A DNA stretch of 64,000 nucleotides from Zymoseptoria tritici IPO323 (Eukaryota; Ascomycota; Dothideomycetes; Mycosphaerellales; Mycosphaerellaceae), in NCBI RefSeq assembly GCF_000219625.1, contig NC_018218.1, positions 558,001 through 622,000 of the forward strand, given 5' to 3'. The translations under genes and the position numbers were made by a program. The notes below the pieces were generated by a model. It made no database searches. It had not been told where the DNA came from and worked only from the letters and a program-made list of their open reading frames with translations. The stretch's first letter is position 1, and each line of letters starts with the position of its first letter. Below are positions 41,208-51,790 of the stretch, in pieces.

Positions 41208-43550
41208 CTATCGCAAGATCGAGACCAAGAAAGGCACCAGAAGCATAGGCATGTTCCACCTTGCCGAGAGAAACGCCGCAGCAGAGTGCTTCTTGGGTGT
41301 CTCTCCTCCAGATGGACTTGTGCCGCTGTCTGATGGCGAAGCTACCGCAGAAGGCTGCCCAGATGTGCTTACTCCTGATGGATTGACGCCACCATTTGAA
41401 GGCGAAGCGTGATGACCATATACTTCACTGGAGTGAAGTGCGGTATTTACGCCTCCAGAACCGCTAGGACCTGCATCATTGGGCCCGGGACTGCTCGGAT
41501 TTGCAGTCGCATAAATGAACGTAGTATCGACCGGCCCGGAACCAGATGGTAACGACGCTTTGGCGGACGCATAGCTGGGCATTGTATTTGTAGGCCCGGT
41601 AGCAGCGGCAGCAGCAGAAGAAGAAGAAGTGGCTCCAGTATCCAGCACCATGACCACGCCGTTGCTGTGAAAGTCATTCGTTCCGCCTGCCTGTCCTCCT
41701 TGCTGTCCTCCTTGTTGTGCTCCTTGTTGTGCTCCTTGTTGTGCTCCTTGGCCTCCTCCTTGGCCTCCTCCTTGCCCTCCTCCTTGCCCTCCTCCTTGCC
41801 CTCCTCCTTGCCCTCCTCCCTGTTGTCCTCCTTGTTGTCCTCCCGGCTGTCCTCCTTGTTGTCCTCCCGGCTGTCCTTCTTGCTGTGGAACCGGAATCGG
41901 AATTGTCACCTGAGAAGCGCCAGTCCCTACCACTAAGCCATTCGGTGTAGCAATCACGGTCTGGCCGGCGATGGTCTGAGGCGATCCGCCGGCGATGAGA
42001 AGTTTTCCGTCGACTACGACGACAAGTGCTGCAGTTCCGGATGAAGTTGCAGAGGTGGATGGCACGATCCAGGTGATCGGTAGAGGAGCCGCTCCGGAAT
42101 CTGGTCCGATGACAATCGTGCCGTGATATGTGGTGGCGGGATAATTCTGTGGGATTGGAGAAGAAGCAGGATTGCCATTGCCAGGTGCGATGATATTGCC
42201 GTTGCTCGGATTTACATTGTTCGGCTGCCCATTGCTCGGGTTGCCATTGCTCGGGTTGCCATTGCTCGGGTTGCCATTGCTCGGGTTGCCATTGCTCGGG
42301 TTGCCATTGTTCGGATTGCCATTGTTCGGCTGCCCATTGCTCGGGTTGCCGTTGCTTGGATTGCCATTGCTCGGGTTGCCGTTGCTCGGGTTGCCGTTGC
42401 TTGGATTGCCGTTGTCCGGGTTGCTGTTGCTTGGATTGCCATTGTTCGGCTGCCCATTGCTTGGGTTGCTGTTGCTTGGATTGCCGTTGCTCGGGTTGCT
42501 GTTGTTCGGATTGCTGTTGTTCGGGTTGCTGTTGTTCGGGTTGCTGTTGTTCGGGTTGCCATTGCCCGGCTGCCCATTGCCCGGCTGCCCATTGTTCGGA
42601 GCTCCTGTGACCTCAGGCAGAGGTGCACCCCAAGGAACCGGCGACGGCAGCGCTGTCTGCCCAGAGTACGCCAGCACCACTGACGTGGTAGGCGCAGCAA
42701 AGACCGCACTGGGCCCGCTGATCGCATCAGCTGAATGGCCGTGGTGCAACACAATTGGCGCCGGCGGCCGGATCTGATCAGCGGCACTGCTTGACCTCAA
42801 ATATATTGGAGACTCCGCTGTGATTGGATTGATTTCGTCGGCTTTAGTCGCAGAAGTAAGCGCAAATGGCACGCCTATTGGTATGTCCGATAATGGATCG
42901 GACGCGGTCGCGGGATTCGGACCAATATCGTCGGCCCGAGTCGCAGAAGTAAGCTCAAGCGGCTGACCCCCCTTCGGCACGGATAAGAGGTCGGCAGTCC
43001 TCGAACCATTCGTCGTTGTGTTTGAATACGAGTTCGGGTCGGAGGACATTGTCGTTATGCAAGAGGGTGTCGGAATGGATGCTGACATTGGGGAAGAGGG
43101 CGACACCGCGCTCGTCGGTCGGCTGGTCCTAGGCAGGCCACCAATATCGTCGGCCCGAGTCGCAGAAGTAAGCACAAACGGCTCGCCCATCCCTTCGTCC
43201 GTGCATGATCCGGACGCGGTCGCGGACTTCGAACCATTCGTTGTGTTTGAATACGAGCTCGAGTTGGAGGACATTGTCGTTATGCAAGAGGATGTCGGAA
43301 TGGATGCTGATGTCGGGGAAGAGGGCGACACACCGCTCGTCGGTCGGCTGGTCCTAGGCAGGCCATTCGTAAATGTCCAGTTACTGCTTGATGAGGTCGC
43401 AGATGGAATCTCAATCCCGTGATGAATGTACGACGCGACGTTTCCCGCGTGGGATGTGCATGATTTCTCAGCCGTGACATTGCTGCCACCGGCGGTACGC
43501 AGGAGTTGTGCGCCGCCAACCAGCCACAGCAGCAAAGTGGAGTAGCCCAT
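41208..43550 (-). CDS. mucin-like, repeat-rich secreted GPI-type protein
   Basis: One open frame of 780 residues from the ATG at 43550; an ATG three codons upstream at 43559 is also possible. A signal peptide ('LLLWLVGGAQLLRTAGG') is followed by a Ser/Thr-rich region with two near-identical blocks ('GLPRTSRPTS...SCITTMSS', DNA copies near 43011-43140 and 43236-43365). An 'LTSATRADDI' phrase recurs with variants. Next come some 27 Asn/Pro/Ser/Gly pentapeptides ('NPSNG' type, 15-bp minisatellite), a short beta-rich block ('VVVDGKLLIAGGSPQTIAG'), a Gly/Gln repeat ('GGGQGGGQGGGQ'), another Ser/Pro-rich stretch and a hydrophobic C-terminus ('MPMLLVPFLVSIL'). The build fits a heavily glycosylated wall or surface protein. 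No catalytic domain is visible. Confidence 0.75.
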   Translation of the reverse strand: MGYSTLLLWLVGGAQLLRTAGGSNVTAEKSCTSHAGNVASYIHHGIEIPSATSSSSNWTFTNGLPRTSRPTSGVSPSSPTSASIPTSSCITTMSSNSSSYSNTTNGSKSATASGSCTDEGMGEPFVLTSATRADDIGGLPRTSRPTSAVSPSSPMSASIPTPSCITTMSSDPNSYSNTTTNGSRTADLLSVPKGGQPLELTSATRADDIGPNPATASDPLSDIPIGVPFALTSATKADEINPITAESPIYLRSSSAADQIRPPAPIVLHHGHSADAISGPSAVFAAPTTSVVLAYSGQTALPSPVPWGAPLPEVTGAPNNGQPGNGQPGNGNPNNSNPNNSNPNNSNPNNSNPSNGNPSNSNPSNGQPNNGNPSNSNPDNGNPSNGNPSNGNPSNGNPSNGNPSNGQPNNGNPNNGNPSNGNPSNGNPSNGNPSNGNPSNGQPNNVNPSNGNIIAPGNGNPASSPIPQNYPATTYHGTIVIGPDSGAAPLPITWIVPSTSATSSGTAALVVVVDGKLLIAGGSPQTIAGQTVIATPNGLVVGTGASQVTIPIPVPQQEGQPGGQQGGQPGGQQGGQQGGGQGGGQGGGQGGGQGGGQGGGQGAQQGAQQGAQQGGQQGGQAGGTNDFHSNGVVMVLDTGATSSSSAAAAATGPTNTMPSYASAKASLPSGSGPVDTTFIYATANPSSPGPNDAGPSGSGGVNTALHSSEVYGHHASPSNGGVNPSGVSTSGQPSAVASPSDSGTSPSGGETPKKHSAAAFLSARWNMPMLLVPFLVSILR
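41690..41880. repeat. Gly/Gln-coding minisatellite
   Basis: Tandem 12-15 bp units such as 'ccttgccctcct' and 'ccttgttgtcct', kept in frame with the minus-strand mucin-like gene. Confidence 0.85.
42196..42600. repeat. 15-bp minisatellite coding Asn-Pro-x-Asn-Gly
   Basis: About 27 tandem copies of a 15-bp unit close to 'ttgccattgctcggg', with variants at a few positions, inside the mucin-like gene. All units are multiples of three, so copy-number change would keep the frame. Confidence 0.92.
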
Positions 43551-45089
43551 GCCTCTCAACGCGATCTCTCATCTGACATTCCGGCTTCCCGTCTTATTCC
43601 AAGTCCTGGCAGAGTGTAGAGTCTTGGAGTGAGATTCGTGGAAGTAAGAGTGAAAATAACAAAAGATCGACTTCCATCAGAAAGTCGGGTATGCTGGCAA
43701 CTTCCTGGTTGGCGTTGGGAAGGCAAACCAATCGCGAGAAATTGACCTCCTGAACCTTGCGGCTCTTCTGGGATCATGATGTTGCTGTACTTGGCTTGGG
43801 CGCCTTACCTGGTATGACCTTGCCTGGACGTTCAGGCTCTAGTCTCCAAAGTCATGCAGTAGGAGTTCTCGTTGACCTACCGCGCTCGCTTTCTCTTCTG
43901 CGAGGCAGCTCGGTCATGTACGTGCGCATGCCGAGTAGCGGAACGATGTCGTCAGGATATTATGAGCGATGTTGATTTTAGATGATGATGAAGGATCGTG
44001 CTTATTCCACCAGGTTCCGGTCGCTAGGGACCCATGGCGATGATGTCGAGCACGTCGAAGCCATGCCATCTCTCGGCTCAAAGCCCCAAAGCCAAATTGC
44101 GAGCGTGCATCTCTTTGCCGACCAGCCACCTGCAATAAAAGAGAAAAAGAGGAGATGAAGCAATGTTGATGATGTTGGTGGCAAGATGTCGAAAGGACCA
44201 AAGATATACCAAGTCCAATCAGTCAGGTCGTTGCTGCCTCAGGCAGTCTGTGAACTATCGCGCCTTCAACAATGTACGGCAGCTTAAAACATTCCGCATT
44301 GCGCTGGCTACCTGACGTTGTCAACGAATCATTGAGGCTCGATGTCGAGAGAAACGGGCTTCACTTCCCGGTCTGGGCGATTCCGTTTCACTCCCTGGCC
44401 TCAACAAGGAAAGAAACCCGGCCAACACATGTTCATGCTGATCCTGCTCCACCCTGGGATGGGTCGAGGAACTCTGTGACCACTGACCAGGTCTGACCTC
44501 TGGCTACTGCTTGAGGTTTGCACACATGCTCGGAGCCGCGTGATTCCATTTGCACCGACTGGTCTGAACGACACCTCGCAGTCAATCCAAAGGAGCACTC
44601 CAGTCATCACAAGATTGCGGAATCTTGTAAAGCTTTTAAAAGCGGCACTGATGCACATGCACAGCATCCTGTGCCTGTCCTTGCAGCACTCATTTCGCGG
44701 CCTGGGAAGTATAACATCCACCCAGGCTTCTTCTCCATGTATGCTCAGCCTCGCTAAAAATCCAGACAATCTGACCTTGATCTTTCAAAGGTTCAGACGA
44801 AGGTTCGTACTTCACTCCTGGGGCTCATTGATGACTGGAGAACGGACATCAGATCACCGTGGATGTGGACACGTGGTTCACCGTCCCGTTCGAGACCGCG
44901 GCCTGGCAGTCAGACGCTTCCCTGCAGCCACGCGAGCTTCGTTCGCAGTGATGAAGAAGTACGTCCACTCTGACTTCTTCGTCTTGACCCTTCGATTTGG
45001 GCTCTACATTCTGTGCGTCGAGTCTTAGATGAGAATAGTTATCGTCATACCAACGACCTAAACTTTCCTTACAAAAAAAGTCGAGCAAC
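43551..45089. other. intergenic, no gene seen
   Basis: About 1.5 kb between two divergent secreted-protein genes, the mucin-like protein and the S28 peptidase. It must hold both promoters. No additional coding or RNA gene could be recognised. Confidence 0.45.
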
Positions 45090-46706
45090 ATGCATCTCTT
45101 TTGGCTGCTCATCACGCTCATTAACCTCACCTCCGCCTACCGGAGATCGACTTCGAACCGTCATCCCCATTTGCTGCACCGATCGCTCCTGCAAGCACGC
45201 TCCGCGAACGATGTCGCTTCAAAATTTGCAAACTTCACATTCGAGCAATACATCGACCATGATCAACCGGAGCTCGGCACCTTTCCCCAGAGATATGTCG
45301 TGGACACAACATACTGGAATGGTACTGGATCCCCAGTGATCCTTTGGATATGGGGCGAAGGTCCAATAGAGGATGGCTTGATATATTTCAACAAGAGTCT
45401 GGGCACAGCTGGTCTACTAGCCTCCGAGATTGGCGCTGCGCAGGTCATCCTAGAGCACCGATTCTTCGGCGAAAGTGTCGTCTTTGACGAATGGACGACG
45501 CAGAATTTGCAGTATCTGACGTCTGACAATGCTATACGAGATGCAATTCGGTTTGCCAAGTCTGTTCAGCTGCATTTCAGCAACGTTACGGGCCTTGGAG
45601 ATGTACCCTGGATCGCCACTGGAGAATCATATGGCGGCGCCCTTGTAACATGGCTTGCTCAGCTCCATCCCGATACTTTTTGGGCATATTATGCCTCCAG
45701 CGCGACCGTCGAGGTTGTCCCTGATAACTTCGGATTCTATGTGATTGGGGAGGAAGTGTTCCGCCAGAATTGCACAAAGGACCTTCAACTTGTCGCTGCG
45801 CATATCGATGAGATCCTGGTGAATGGCTCCGCTGATCAAATACACGACATAAAGGCTTTGTTTGGGATGGAGACCCTGAAGGACGATGTTGACTTCGTCA
45901 CTGCTCTGGGGCGGCCTACTGCGTCGTATTTCCCAGGTGACAACCCCGGAGGATTTTGTGACAGGATCGAAGGAGGCCTCGACGCCATTGGAGGAGCTCC
46001 AGCTACTGGCATTGGTCTGGACAAAGCCCTCGTCAACTTCGCCGCTATATGGAAAGCATACTGGAATCCTCCTCAGGCGTGCGACCAGTGGTATGCTGCA
46101 CTCGGCGTCCCTAATCCGTGCCACGGTCATGCCAACGCGTCGACATGTTGCTTCGACACCCGCGATCCGACTTCAGCTCCTTGGAGCGACACGAGACCTG
46201 ACGACGTGTACTTTGGACGAGCCTACTCATGGCTGCAATGCAACGAGATCGGGATGTGGGACACTGGCGCCCCAGACGATCGTCCCAGCATTGTCAGCCG
46301 CCTGATAGTTCCGGAATATTGGTACGCACAATGCACCCTTCGGTTCCCTCCAGGTCCAAATGGCGAGATCTACGGCTGGGCTCGGGGCATCACTCCATCT
46401 GACCGCAACACTGTTACGGGTGGTTGGAACATCGACTGCAGAAATCGAATCGTCTTCGGAAACGGGCAGTGGGACGGATTCCGCTACTCAACTGTCGTCT
46501 CGCCTCTTCGACCTGGAGGTCCTCTTCTAACGAATGGAAATGCGTATGTGTTTGACCAGAAACAAGGACAACATGGCGATGACTTCTTCGTCAAGTGCGG
46601 CCCAGACGAATTTGAGTGCCCGCGCGAGCAGGACGAGATTCGTGGGCAATTGAGGAAGTTCGTGGATGAGTGGTATTCTCAAAGGATCGATACGGCGGGA
46701 TCGTAA
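45090..46706 (+). CDS. secreted serine peptidase, family S28 (prolyl-cleaving)
   Basis: Single exon of 538 residues. A signal peptide ('LFWLLITLINLTSA') and an Arg/His-rich short pro-region are followed by the S28 fold: 'FEQYIDHDQPELGTFPQRY' (the family reads '..Q.lDHf....tF.qRy'), 'LWIWGEGP', 'ILEHRFFGES', 'WIATGESYGGALVTW' with the nucleophile near Ser180, 'FGNGQWDGF' with Asp near 462, and 'GQHGDDF' with His near 495. Several N-glycosylation sequons occur. S28 enzymes are lysosomal Pro-X carboxypeptidases and DPP II in animals; fungal members are secreted acid prolyl endopeptidases or carboxypeptidases. The exact specificity cannot be read from sequence. Confidence 0.93.
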   Translation: MHLFWLLITLINLTSAYRRSTSNRHPHLLHRSLLQARSANDVASKFANFTFEQYIDHDQPELGTFPQRYVVDTTYWNGTGSPVILWIWGEGPIEDGLIYFNKSLGTAGLLASEIGAAQVILEHRFFGESVVFDEWTTQNLQYLTSDNAIRDAIRFAKSVQLHFSNVTGLGDVPWIATGESYGGALVTWLAQLHPDTFWAYYASSATVEVVPDNFGFYVIGEEVFRQNCTKDLQLVAAHIDEILVNGSADQIHDIKALFGMETLKDDVDFVTALGRPTASYFPGDNPGGFCDRIEGGLDAIGGAPATGIGLDKALVNFAAIWKAYWNPPQACDQWYAALGVPNPCHGHANASTCCFDTRDPTSAPWSDTRPDDVYFGRAYSWLQCNEIGMWDTGAPDDRPSIVSRLIVPEYWYAQCTLRFPPGPNGEIYGWARGITPSDRNTVTGGWNIDCRNRIVFGNGQWDGFRYSTVVSPLRPGGPLLTNGNAYVFDQKQGQHGDDFFVKCGPDEFECPREQDEIRGQLRKFVDEWYSQRIDTAGS

Positions 46707-47924
46707 CGACCGTTGCACGAGCGTTCTGTGTATTCACTATGCGTGGTGATAAGTGGGCTACTTCTTCGCCAACGTACGTGATGAGTAATTCCACGGACTG
46801 ATCGCATCGTCAACAGTCCTCTTCGCAATATTCATTGCGACTTTGTGCTCCGTCATGAACCCGGCTTTCGAAGCCATGCGGAGCCCAACGGCAATCATCA
46901 ATGTCTCAACGCCGACCGTTACGAATTTGCCGAAACCGCGATCTCAGCGGCCTTGCATTTCGCAATGTACATCCGCTAGAGCCCGTCTTCTAGTCGATCA
47001 TGACCGACTAGTAGAACGCAAGACATTTGACGACAGTTGTTCAAAGTCGAACAGGCGTGAAACTACCAACGAACATGTCTTGAAGCATCAAACATCGGTT
47101 TCTCCCATCCTACCGGTCATGCATTCGACCGCGTACACCCGGTAGTGCCCGGCGACGACGCTGTACCCCGTCCAGTTGACTGTATTACCGAATATCGTTG
47201 TAGACAACCGTTCCTTGAAGCAGAAATATGCGTGAAACCGTGTCTTTGAATCTTCAACATCGGTTTCTCCTCTTTCACCCGCCATGCATTGGACTGCGTA
47301 CATCCGTTAGTGCCCGTCCGCTTAGCATCTACACTACCCAGTCGCATCATCGTCGTTCCCACAAGAGAACAATTCACCAAAGTGCGGATACATTCAAAGT
47401 CTCGGTACGTCTCTGTTGTCTCAGAGCACTTCCTCGCGTCCCAGCGGCACGTCACCGGAACCGTTCCTCGAGGTACCTTCGAGTCAGGCGCCACATGTTA
47501 CACCCTCTAAGTCCCGCGTGCGAGCCAGAGTTGTGAGCCACTCGTTTCGACGAAAGATTCGGTGGGTTTTCTGAACATGGACGAAGTGAGGTATGTGGTG
47601 CGGCAGAGAGATGGTTCTGGTATGTTGCTGCACCATGGTCGAGTGTCAAGACGTCGTGGCGGCTCGGCGATAGCGATCGTTCACACAAAGATCGAGAAAT
47701 GGACTTTGAGTCTCGAGAGACTGGCGAAGCGACTTTGTTCTGATGTCGTCTCTATAGTATGCCGCTCATTCCTACTATTGCCATCAAGGATCTGATGGAC
47801 GTCAGCTTGTTTTCCGCATCACACAGGCTTCACTTACACCATGAGAGCCCAATTGACATAGCCCACTACAGCGCCAGAGTCTCGATCGGCGCCCGCCATC
47901 GAAGAAGACGACTCATTCCCACCA
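46707..47924. repeat. tandem array of a ~165-bp diverged repeat
   Basis: Copies of the motif 'gtacatccgctagtgcccg' start near 46966, 47131, 47297 and, more degraded, 47495. The spacings are 165, 166 and about 198 bp. Two neighbouring copies are preceded by 'aacatcggtttctcc' and 'catgcattcgac' or 'catgcattggac' in the same arrangement. The family is the one scattered over 38.1-40.6 kb. No gene is supported here. Confidence 0.65.
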
Positions 47925-48398
47925 TTAGTCAACTTCGCCTCCAAACACTACCTCGCACCCAACATCATTCAACGACGTCTCATTCGTAAGAACAAACCAA
48001 AACTTCGCATCCAACCTCTCAGCTCCAAACAAATCCCCCAAAACCACCTTCGCAGGCAACTGCAAGCTCTGCGTCCTCACCACCTCACCCTCCGGTATGT
48101 TGGGACAGAAGCTCGCCAGCAGTGGGTAGGAGTCCATGCATGGGTCGTAGGTATATCCCCATTTCTGTTCTCCAGCGACATTCAGCTGGAAGCCGACGAA
48201 TTCGTGGGCGGACATGGGACTTGTGCCGTTGAGGAAGAAAGAGACGGTTCGGTTTTCGAAGATTGTGACGTCAAATTGGGAGGCGGTGATGGTGCTGTTG
48301 GCGATGCAGGTGGAGAAGGAGGTTGTGGTGAGTTGGCGTTGGACGGCGTTGGCGAATAGCACGATTGTGAGGACTGTAAGTAGTCGTGCGAGCGCCAT
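47925..48398 (-). CDS. secreted single ML-like domain protein, possible truncated TRP-type gene
   Basis: 157 residues with a signal peptide ('LLTVLTIVLFANAVQ') and an ML-like lipid-binding domain: 'CIANSTITASQFDVTIFENR', 'FVGFQLNVAGEQKWGY', 'DPCMDSYPLLASFCPNIPEG'. In fungi this domain usually forms the luminal head of TRP/Flc-type membrane proteins. Here the frame stops at 47925. Shifting by one base near 47950 opens a second coherent stretch ('LEAKLTNGGNESSSSMAGAD' to 'VGYVNWALMV', then GTAAGT at about 47846), as in a full-length family member. No membrane domain is found beyond. It is either a standalone secreted ML protein or a frameshifted, 3'-truncated TRP-type gene. Confidence 0.6.
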   Translation of the reverse strand: MALARLLTVLTIVLFANAVQRQLTTTSFSTCIANSTITASQFDVTIFENRTVSFFLNGTSPMSAHEFVGFQLNVAGEQKWGYTYDPCMDSYPLLASFCPNIPEGEVVRTQSLQLPAKVVLGDLFGAERLDAKFWFVLTNETSLNDVGCEVVFGGEVD

Positions 48399-48593
48399 CG
48401 CGCTGATTTGTGCGAGAGGGAGATTCGGTCAATTCGGTCAATGTGTTGGATCTGTATATCTTTTTGAAGGCAGATGACTGAAATTTGTCGATGCTTTCGA
48501 AGGATTCGGCTTCGGCGAGATACCACTTCATTTCCGACGTCTTGAACAATTGCAACTCCTTGAACGTGCTGTCCACAAGTTCACGCCATATCA

Positions 48594-50242
48594 TCATTCC
48601 ATCTTCGACCGCCTTCTCATGATACACTTCGGCATATCCTGCTGCGTGAACCACACATTCTTCACCTTCCATTCCTCATCTCCCTGCAAGCTGATATCAA
48701 ACTCCCTCAAAAGCTGAGGAATGACCTTACGCATCTCAATCATACTAATGTACCGTCCAAGACAAGCACGACTACCCGCACCAAACGTGAAGAACGATTT
48801 ATCCATAGCAGCCAGCCGATCGGGCGAGGAATCAATCCAGCGTTCCGGGACGAAGGCCTCCGGGTCTGGAAACACCTCGGGGTCGTATTGCAACACCCAT
48901 GGATTGATCCCGACGATGGTACCGCCTGGAATGAGCTCTCCACAAATAGTTGCGCCTTCGGCAGGGACGTGACGCTCGAGGATCAGACCCACTGAGGAGT
49001 GCAGTCTCATTGCTTCTTTCTCCACGGCGTTGAGGTAGGGAAGGTCTCTTGCTTCCTTGTCGCTGATGGGATCGCTCAATTTTCCGGCGTTGTGGGCATC
49101 GTCGATTTCTCGCTGGAGCTTGCGAAGCTTGTCGGGATGCTTCATGAGGAAGTACAAGATCGCTCGAAGGGCGATTGCCGTGGTGTCGCTTCCGGCAAAG
49201 ACCTTATTACAGATTAGTCTCCTGGTCCTCTCTAGGGATCGTTTCATGTCCTTACATTGCCGCTAAGATGCACAACGACGTCCCGCGTGCTCATCTTCAG
49301 CGGGTCAAAAGCCTTGACAGCAGCCCACTTCGAAAGGAAGTCGTTACCAACACGATTCTCCAGCTCCAATTCCCCGTCCCGAGACAAGGTTGTGCGACTA
49401 TTGATGGCCTTTAACGTGAACATCAGGACGCCATTCCAAGTCTCCATCGCAGGGAGCATGATTGAAAATAGAGGATTACCGAGCAGCCACGGATGCATCT
49501 CGGGGACTTGGCCGCAGTGCGAGGCATAGACCAACATTCCTTCAATGGCCTCGATCATGCCGTCCACGTCTCCACCCTTTTCCAAGAAACCGAGCTTCTT
49601 TGCAAAGGTCAGCTCGCCGACTACGTCGAATGCTGCGATATGTTAGTCAAGTATGGCAGATGTGGAAGGACTTTACGTACCGTAGTACTGTAACCACTGT
49701 CCCAAGTCCACTGGCTCATCGCGATCGGCGTACTCTCCCATCTTACTGAGGAAGAGCTTGGTGCACTCGTCGATTGCAGGTTCCATCTTCAACAGAGACT
49801 CCAGCGTATAAGCATTGGCCACCTTCCTTCTTTGCTCACGGTGCTCTGCCTCATTTCGTTCCGAAAAGAGGTTCGGCTGCGGCTTCTTCTGCCAGGAGAT
49901 ACTCTGTATCGGATAGAACGCCGTCTTCGTGAAGTTTCCCTTGATATTGTAGATCCTTTGAATCTCGTCCGGATCGCCAACGGAGACGACATTTGGAGCA
50001 ATCCTGACAAGCTTGCCGTACTTTCTGTGAAGCTTTATAGCAGTCCAGTGTGCCTGGCCTTGCCAGACGTCGTAGAGACGCCAGAGTTTGGTGAAGGAAG
50101 CGATTGTTGGTCCAGGTATCTTATTCAGGCCGTTGAACTTGGCGTGTACGAATGACAGCAGGAAGAGGAGGAAGAGGATTGGAAGGAGATACGAGGCCAA
50201 ATGGGCCATGATGCCATCAGGATTGACTGTTCGTAACGCCAT
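48594..50242 (-). CDS. cytochrome P450 monooxygenase
   Basis: Three exons, complement(48594..49202, 49256..49632, 49681..50242), with 48-53 bp introns, encode 515 residues. An N-terminal membrane anchor ('LLPILFLLFLLSFVHA') precedes the 'KIPGPTIASFTKLWRLYDVW' hinge region. The I-helix has 'FAGSDTTAIALRAIL', the K-helix ExxR is 'EAMR', the PERF region is 'FVPERWI', and the heme loop 'FTFGAGSRACLGR' carries the thiolate Cys. Spacing resembles the fungal pisatin-demethylase-like group, but substrate is unknown. An in-frame ATG 11 codons downstream (50209) would also give a good anchor, and the frame stays open to 50362. No other secondary-metabolism gene is adjacent. Confidence 0.92.
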
Positions 50243-50687
50243 CGGTGCGAAGTTGATGGATAGGAGAATGGGCATGTCGAGGCACTGCTTACCTGCATCC
50301 TTATCTACTTCCCTTGCAGCTCCTTCAGCCGCACCCGGACGGAGGAACAGTTGCTGCTGCATGCAGGTCGCGCGGGGTGCCTACTTCTGTCTCCACATGG
50401 ACGCAGAGTAATATAGCTGCAAGTGCTGAGAGCTGGGATCAGCTACTTCGACATGTCCGAGTTGGAAGAGATGGGGTTCGTGCTCAAGTAGGAGTTGTAG
50501 TGAGGAGCGAGGAGCGTCAATACACTTCGAACGCTAAAATTGTACATACAATCTGGTATTTCTCCAACCGTAATTCCAACAAACGCTGGACCATGGAGGA
50601 TTGCTCATCCACGGTCCTAGCAACTCCAGTGTCGTTTCGTCATGCCGCTAATATCACAAAGTCTTCTCTCGCAGCCTCGGAACCCGC
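50243..50687. other. intergenic
   Basis: 445 bp between the P450 start and the 3' end of the Bax-inhibitor-type gene on the same strand. It is the presumed P450 promoter; nothing else is seen. Confidence 0.4.
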
Positions 50688-51790
50688 TTACTTCCTTCGT
50701 CCCTGTTGCATCGCCAGGATCTGGACCATGCGGACGAAGATGTTGATGAAGTCGAGTTCAAGCGAGATGGACTCGTTGACGGCGTCGCGGCGGAACGCTC
50801 CACGCTCGGCCATCCGAGCATGTGCGAGGATCTTCTGGGTGTCGTAAAGCGTGAAACCGCCAAAGACGGCGAGACCTATCCACTATTAGTAACCTTCTCG
50901 GATGCGGATCAGAATGCTCGCTTTTTCTTACCTCCATACAACCACAACTTCTCAGTAAGCATAAGCGTCCTCGTAGCAGTGACAGGCAGCACCAGCGGCG
51001 CCAATCCACTCAGCGCCACAATCGCAACACCAGCCAACAGTGGTCCACCAATATACAGATACTTCTCCTGCTTGGCCGTCGCGCCCACAAACGCAATCGA
51101 GCCCATCATTCCCACTGTATACAGCCCGGCTCTTGCCAAAATCGCAGGATGAAAGAACAACATCGGCGAAAGCAGCGCAGCTTGCGTCAAGTTGAAGCCC
51201 GCCCAGAGCCCATACTTGACAACGTAGTTATCCGGACTCGTCGCTCTGCATCCCATCATCGTTCCGATCGATCCCACAAGACCAATACCGAGCACCAACC
51301 ACGGGTTCGCGGACATGAGCCTATATGACCACCCGCTCATATGCAAAGCTCTTGCTGCCACGCCGATGATTCCGATTCCGAGGCCGGTGTGCATGAATGT
51401 GTCGTTCAAGTAGCTTCGTTCGAAAGGAGGCATGCCGCCATCTTCCCGGGTCTCGCGATTGAACATGAAGTTGATGGCGACTAAAGTGCCGCCGAAGATG
51501 GCTCCGCCGTAGATGAGGCGTTGGGTGATGTTGCCTTGCGCGAGAGGATTGGCGGGTGCTTGCGTTTGGTAGCCTCGCGAGGATTGGCGGAAGGTCTGGC
51601 GGAAGGCATTTTGTTGGCTGGATCCGAATGCGCTGCGTAGAGGTGTAGATTGCTTGAGGATGGAGTGTTGTTTGATGGGTGCTTGCGCTTGGGTTTGGAA
51701 GCTGCGAAAGGCGGATTTCGGTGCGGTCTTGGGCAGTTCTTTGGCGAGGGCGCCTGCGACGGCGAACGGTCGCCGGAGCATGAAGGCCAT
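50688..51790 (-). CDS. mitochondrial Bax inhibitor-1 family protein (GHITM-like)
   Basis: Two exons, complement(50688..50875, 50932..51790), 348 residues. The first ~90 residues are rich in Arg, Gln, Ser and Ala without acids, a mitochondrial presequence. Several membrane segments follow ('LIYGGAIFGGTLVAINFMF', 'TGLGIGIIGVAARAL', 'WLVLGIGLVGSIGTMMG', 'AALLSPMLFF', 'YTVGMMGSIAFVGATA', 'LLAGVAIVALSGLAPLVL'). After the intron comes the conserved end 'GGFTLYDTQKILAHA' and 'ISLELDFINIFVRMVQIL', the UPF0005/BI-1 signature. Human GHITM/MICS1 is an inner-membrane protein affecting cristae and ion transport; that role is inferred here. Confidence 0.92.

Noticed and set aside
42196..42600. CRISPR-like look of regularly spaced repeats
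   Set aside because: Units are directly adjacent 15-mers without unique spacers, and the genome is eukaryotic.
42123..42683. Plus-strand frames made of short repeated peptides
   Set aside because: They are the antisense reading of the 15-bp minisatellite in the mucin-like gene.
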